Source: an uncultured Collinsella sp. (GTDB taxonomy: Bacteria; Actinomycetota; Coriobacteriia; Coriobacteriales; Coriobacteriaceae). From it: a stretch of DNA of 13,855 nt. Positions 13,475 through 13,855 of the stretch are shown piece after piece; position 1 is the first letter of the stretch; every line of letters begins with the position of its first letter. A program made the translations under genes and the position numbers. The stretch covers positions 1 through 13,855 of the forward strand of contig CAUDAE010000043.1 in assembly GCA_958447445.1 (NCBI GenBank). Direction: 5' to 3'. The notes beneath the pieces were generated by a model. That model made no database searches, was not told the DNA's origin, and saw nothing but the letters and a program-made list of their open reading frames with translations.

Positions 13475-13508
13475 CGCATCTATATCCTGTATTCTTTTTT
13501 TAGTTCAA
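13475..13508 (-). promoter_or_regulatory. Candidate nrdD promoter with a degenerate second NrdR box
   Basis: On the leftward strand, TTGAAC (complement of 13503-13508) and TATAGA (complement of 13479-13484) are 18 nt apart across an A-run, giving a credible sigma-70-type promoter. The window 13475-13490 matches the NrdR consensus at only 9 of 16 positions, but covers the -10 and is centred 34 bp from the strong box. NrdR boxes usually come in pairs about three helical turns apart, so it may be the weak partner. Confidence 0.5.
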
Positions 13509-13524
13509 ACACAACATATAGTGT
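13509..13524. promoter_or_regulatory. NrdR box upstream of nrdD
   Basis: ACACAACATATAGTGT matches the published NrdR-box consensus (acaCwAtATaTwGtgt) at 15 of 16 positions. It sits directly next to the candidate -35 of nrdD. NrdR is the ATP/dATP-sensing zinc-ribbon repressor of ribonucleotide reductase genes in most bacteria, so nrdD is very probably in its regulon. The nrdR gene itself is not in this window. Confidence 0.88.
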
Positions 13525-13855
13525 TTCAGCAGGTCAAAGCAATTAGTCATTTTGCAGACGCATTAATTATGAGGGGTTCTTGGCAAGTCGGTAAAACGTT
13601 ACCAACACGGCTACCTGCATGGCAGTTATAAAACCCCCTTAGTCAAGCCGCTGACAAATCCTACCAAAACCAAGCCGCTCACGCCAAAAGAATCCAAAAG
13701 ATTGTGCTTGACCAACATGTTGCGGTCACGATCGGCCAGGACGTATGCAATCTGCCGGCACCCCTACGGGATGCGAAGACCATCGCGTACAGACCTTGGA
13801 TCAATATTTGGTGGTTATTTGGCGGCGTGCTTGGCGGCATAAAACAAAACAGCCC
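13525..13855. other. Lower-GC right flank with no convincing gene
   Basis: The 331 bp hold no recognised gene. Visible elements are a GGTAA-N4-TTACC dyad (13590-13603) that could be an operator, CAAGCCGCT twice (13644-13652 and 13670-13678), and TTGGCGGC twice near 13818 and 13829. The rightward frame from 13632 stays open to the window edge (about 74 codons) with no ATG and no ribosome-binding site. Its end reads like a Trp/Gly-rich segment (INIWWLFGGVLGG). The opposite strand also has an open frame there, so coding is unproven. It could be the edge of a gene, a gene remnant, or non-coding DNA. Confidence 0.4.

Noticed and set aside
13288..13479. 63-codon frame in the nrdD leader, possible leader peptide
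   Set aside because: No ribosome-binding site (its start is at the inferred transcript 5' end), no amino-acid run typical of attenuation, and no family resemblance.
13590..13603. LacI-type operator GGTAA-N4-TTACC
   Set aside because: A real dyad, but the centre lacks the symmetric CG of LacI-family sites and no regulated gene is visible, so it was noted only within the flank entry.

Overview
The window reads as chromosomal DNA of a high-GC, strictly anaerobic Gram-positive of the Coriobacteriia, most like Collinsella. The basis is the class III (oxygen-sensitive) ribonucleotide reductase pair nrdD/nrdG, GC-rich third codon positions, and the style of the LysR and Gfo/Idh/MocA proteins. The genus is an inference; there is no rRNA here to prove it. 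No tRNA, rRNA, CRISPR array, transposase or phage gene was seen.

Layout, left to right. (1) 1-1764: the 5' part of an O-acetylhomoserine sulfhydrylase gene (metY-like, leftward, cut by the window edge), divergent from a LysR-type regulator that probably controls it. (2) 1864-4384, rightward: RNase HI (GTG start), a Gfo/Idh/MocA oxidoreductase coupled to an acylphosphatase with an unusual N-terminal extension, and a Fur-family regulator with PerR-type ligands and operator-like repeats upstream. (3) 4400-6291, leftward: a SlyD-like FKBP prolyl isomerase, a UreE-like nickel chaperone 3 nt behind it, a strong hairpin terminator, then a Cof-type HAD phosphatase. (4) 6412-8276, rightward: an M19 dipeptidase and a YgjP/SprT-like zinc metallopeptidase that probably starts at TTG. 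(5) 8283-10601, leftward: nrdG, folE, an HD-domain protein and folB. (6) 11029-13251, leftward: nrdD, preceded by a near-consensus NrdR box and a roughly 220-nt leader.

Functionally the window combines sulfur amino-acid synthesis, anaerobic dNTP synthesis (NrdD activated by NrdG, probably repressed by NrdR), early pterin/folate synthesis (FolE, an HD hydrolase that could supply the dephosphorylation step, FolB), and a possible nickel-handling pair (SlyD-like FKBP and UreE) with no urease or hydrogenase gene in view.

The least ordinary DNA is the 427-bp gap between nrdD and nrdG. It holds two nested or tandem inverted-repeat structures. One is a 98-bp, MITE-like hairpin flanked by an 8-bp direct repeat, which lies where the ribosome-binding site of nrdG must be. 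The other is a large palindrome around the nrdD terminator, whose far arm resembles an inverted, decayed copy of the last codons of nrdD. The 604-bp right flank beyond nrdD contains the regulatory region and lower-GC DNA with no convincing gene. All coordinates, pairings and identity counts were made by eye.
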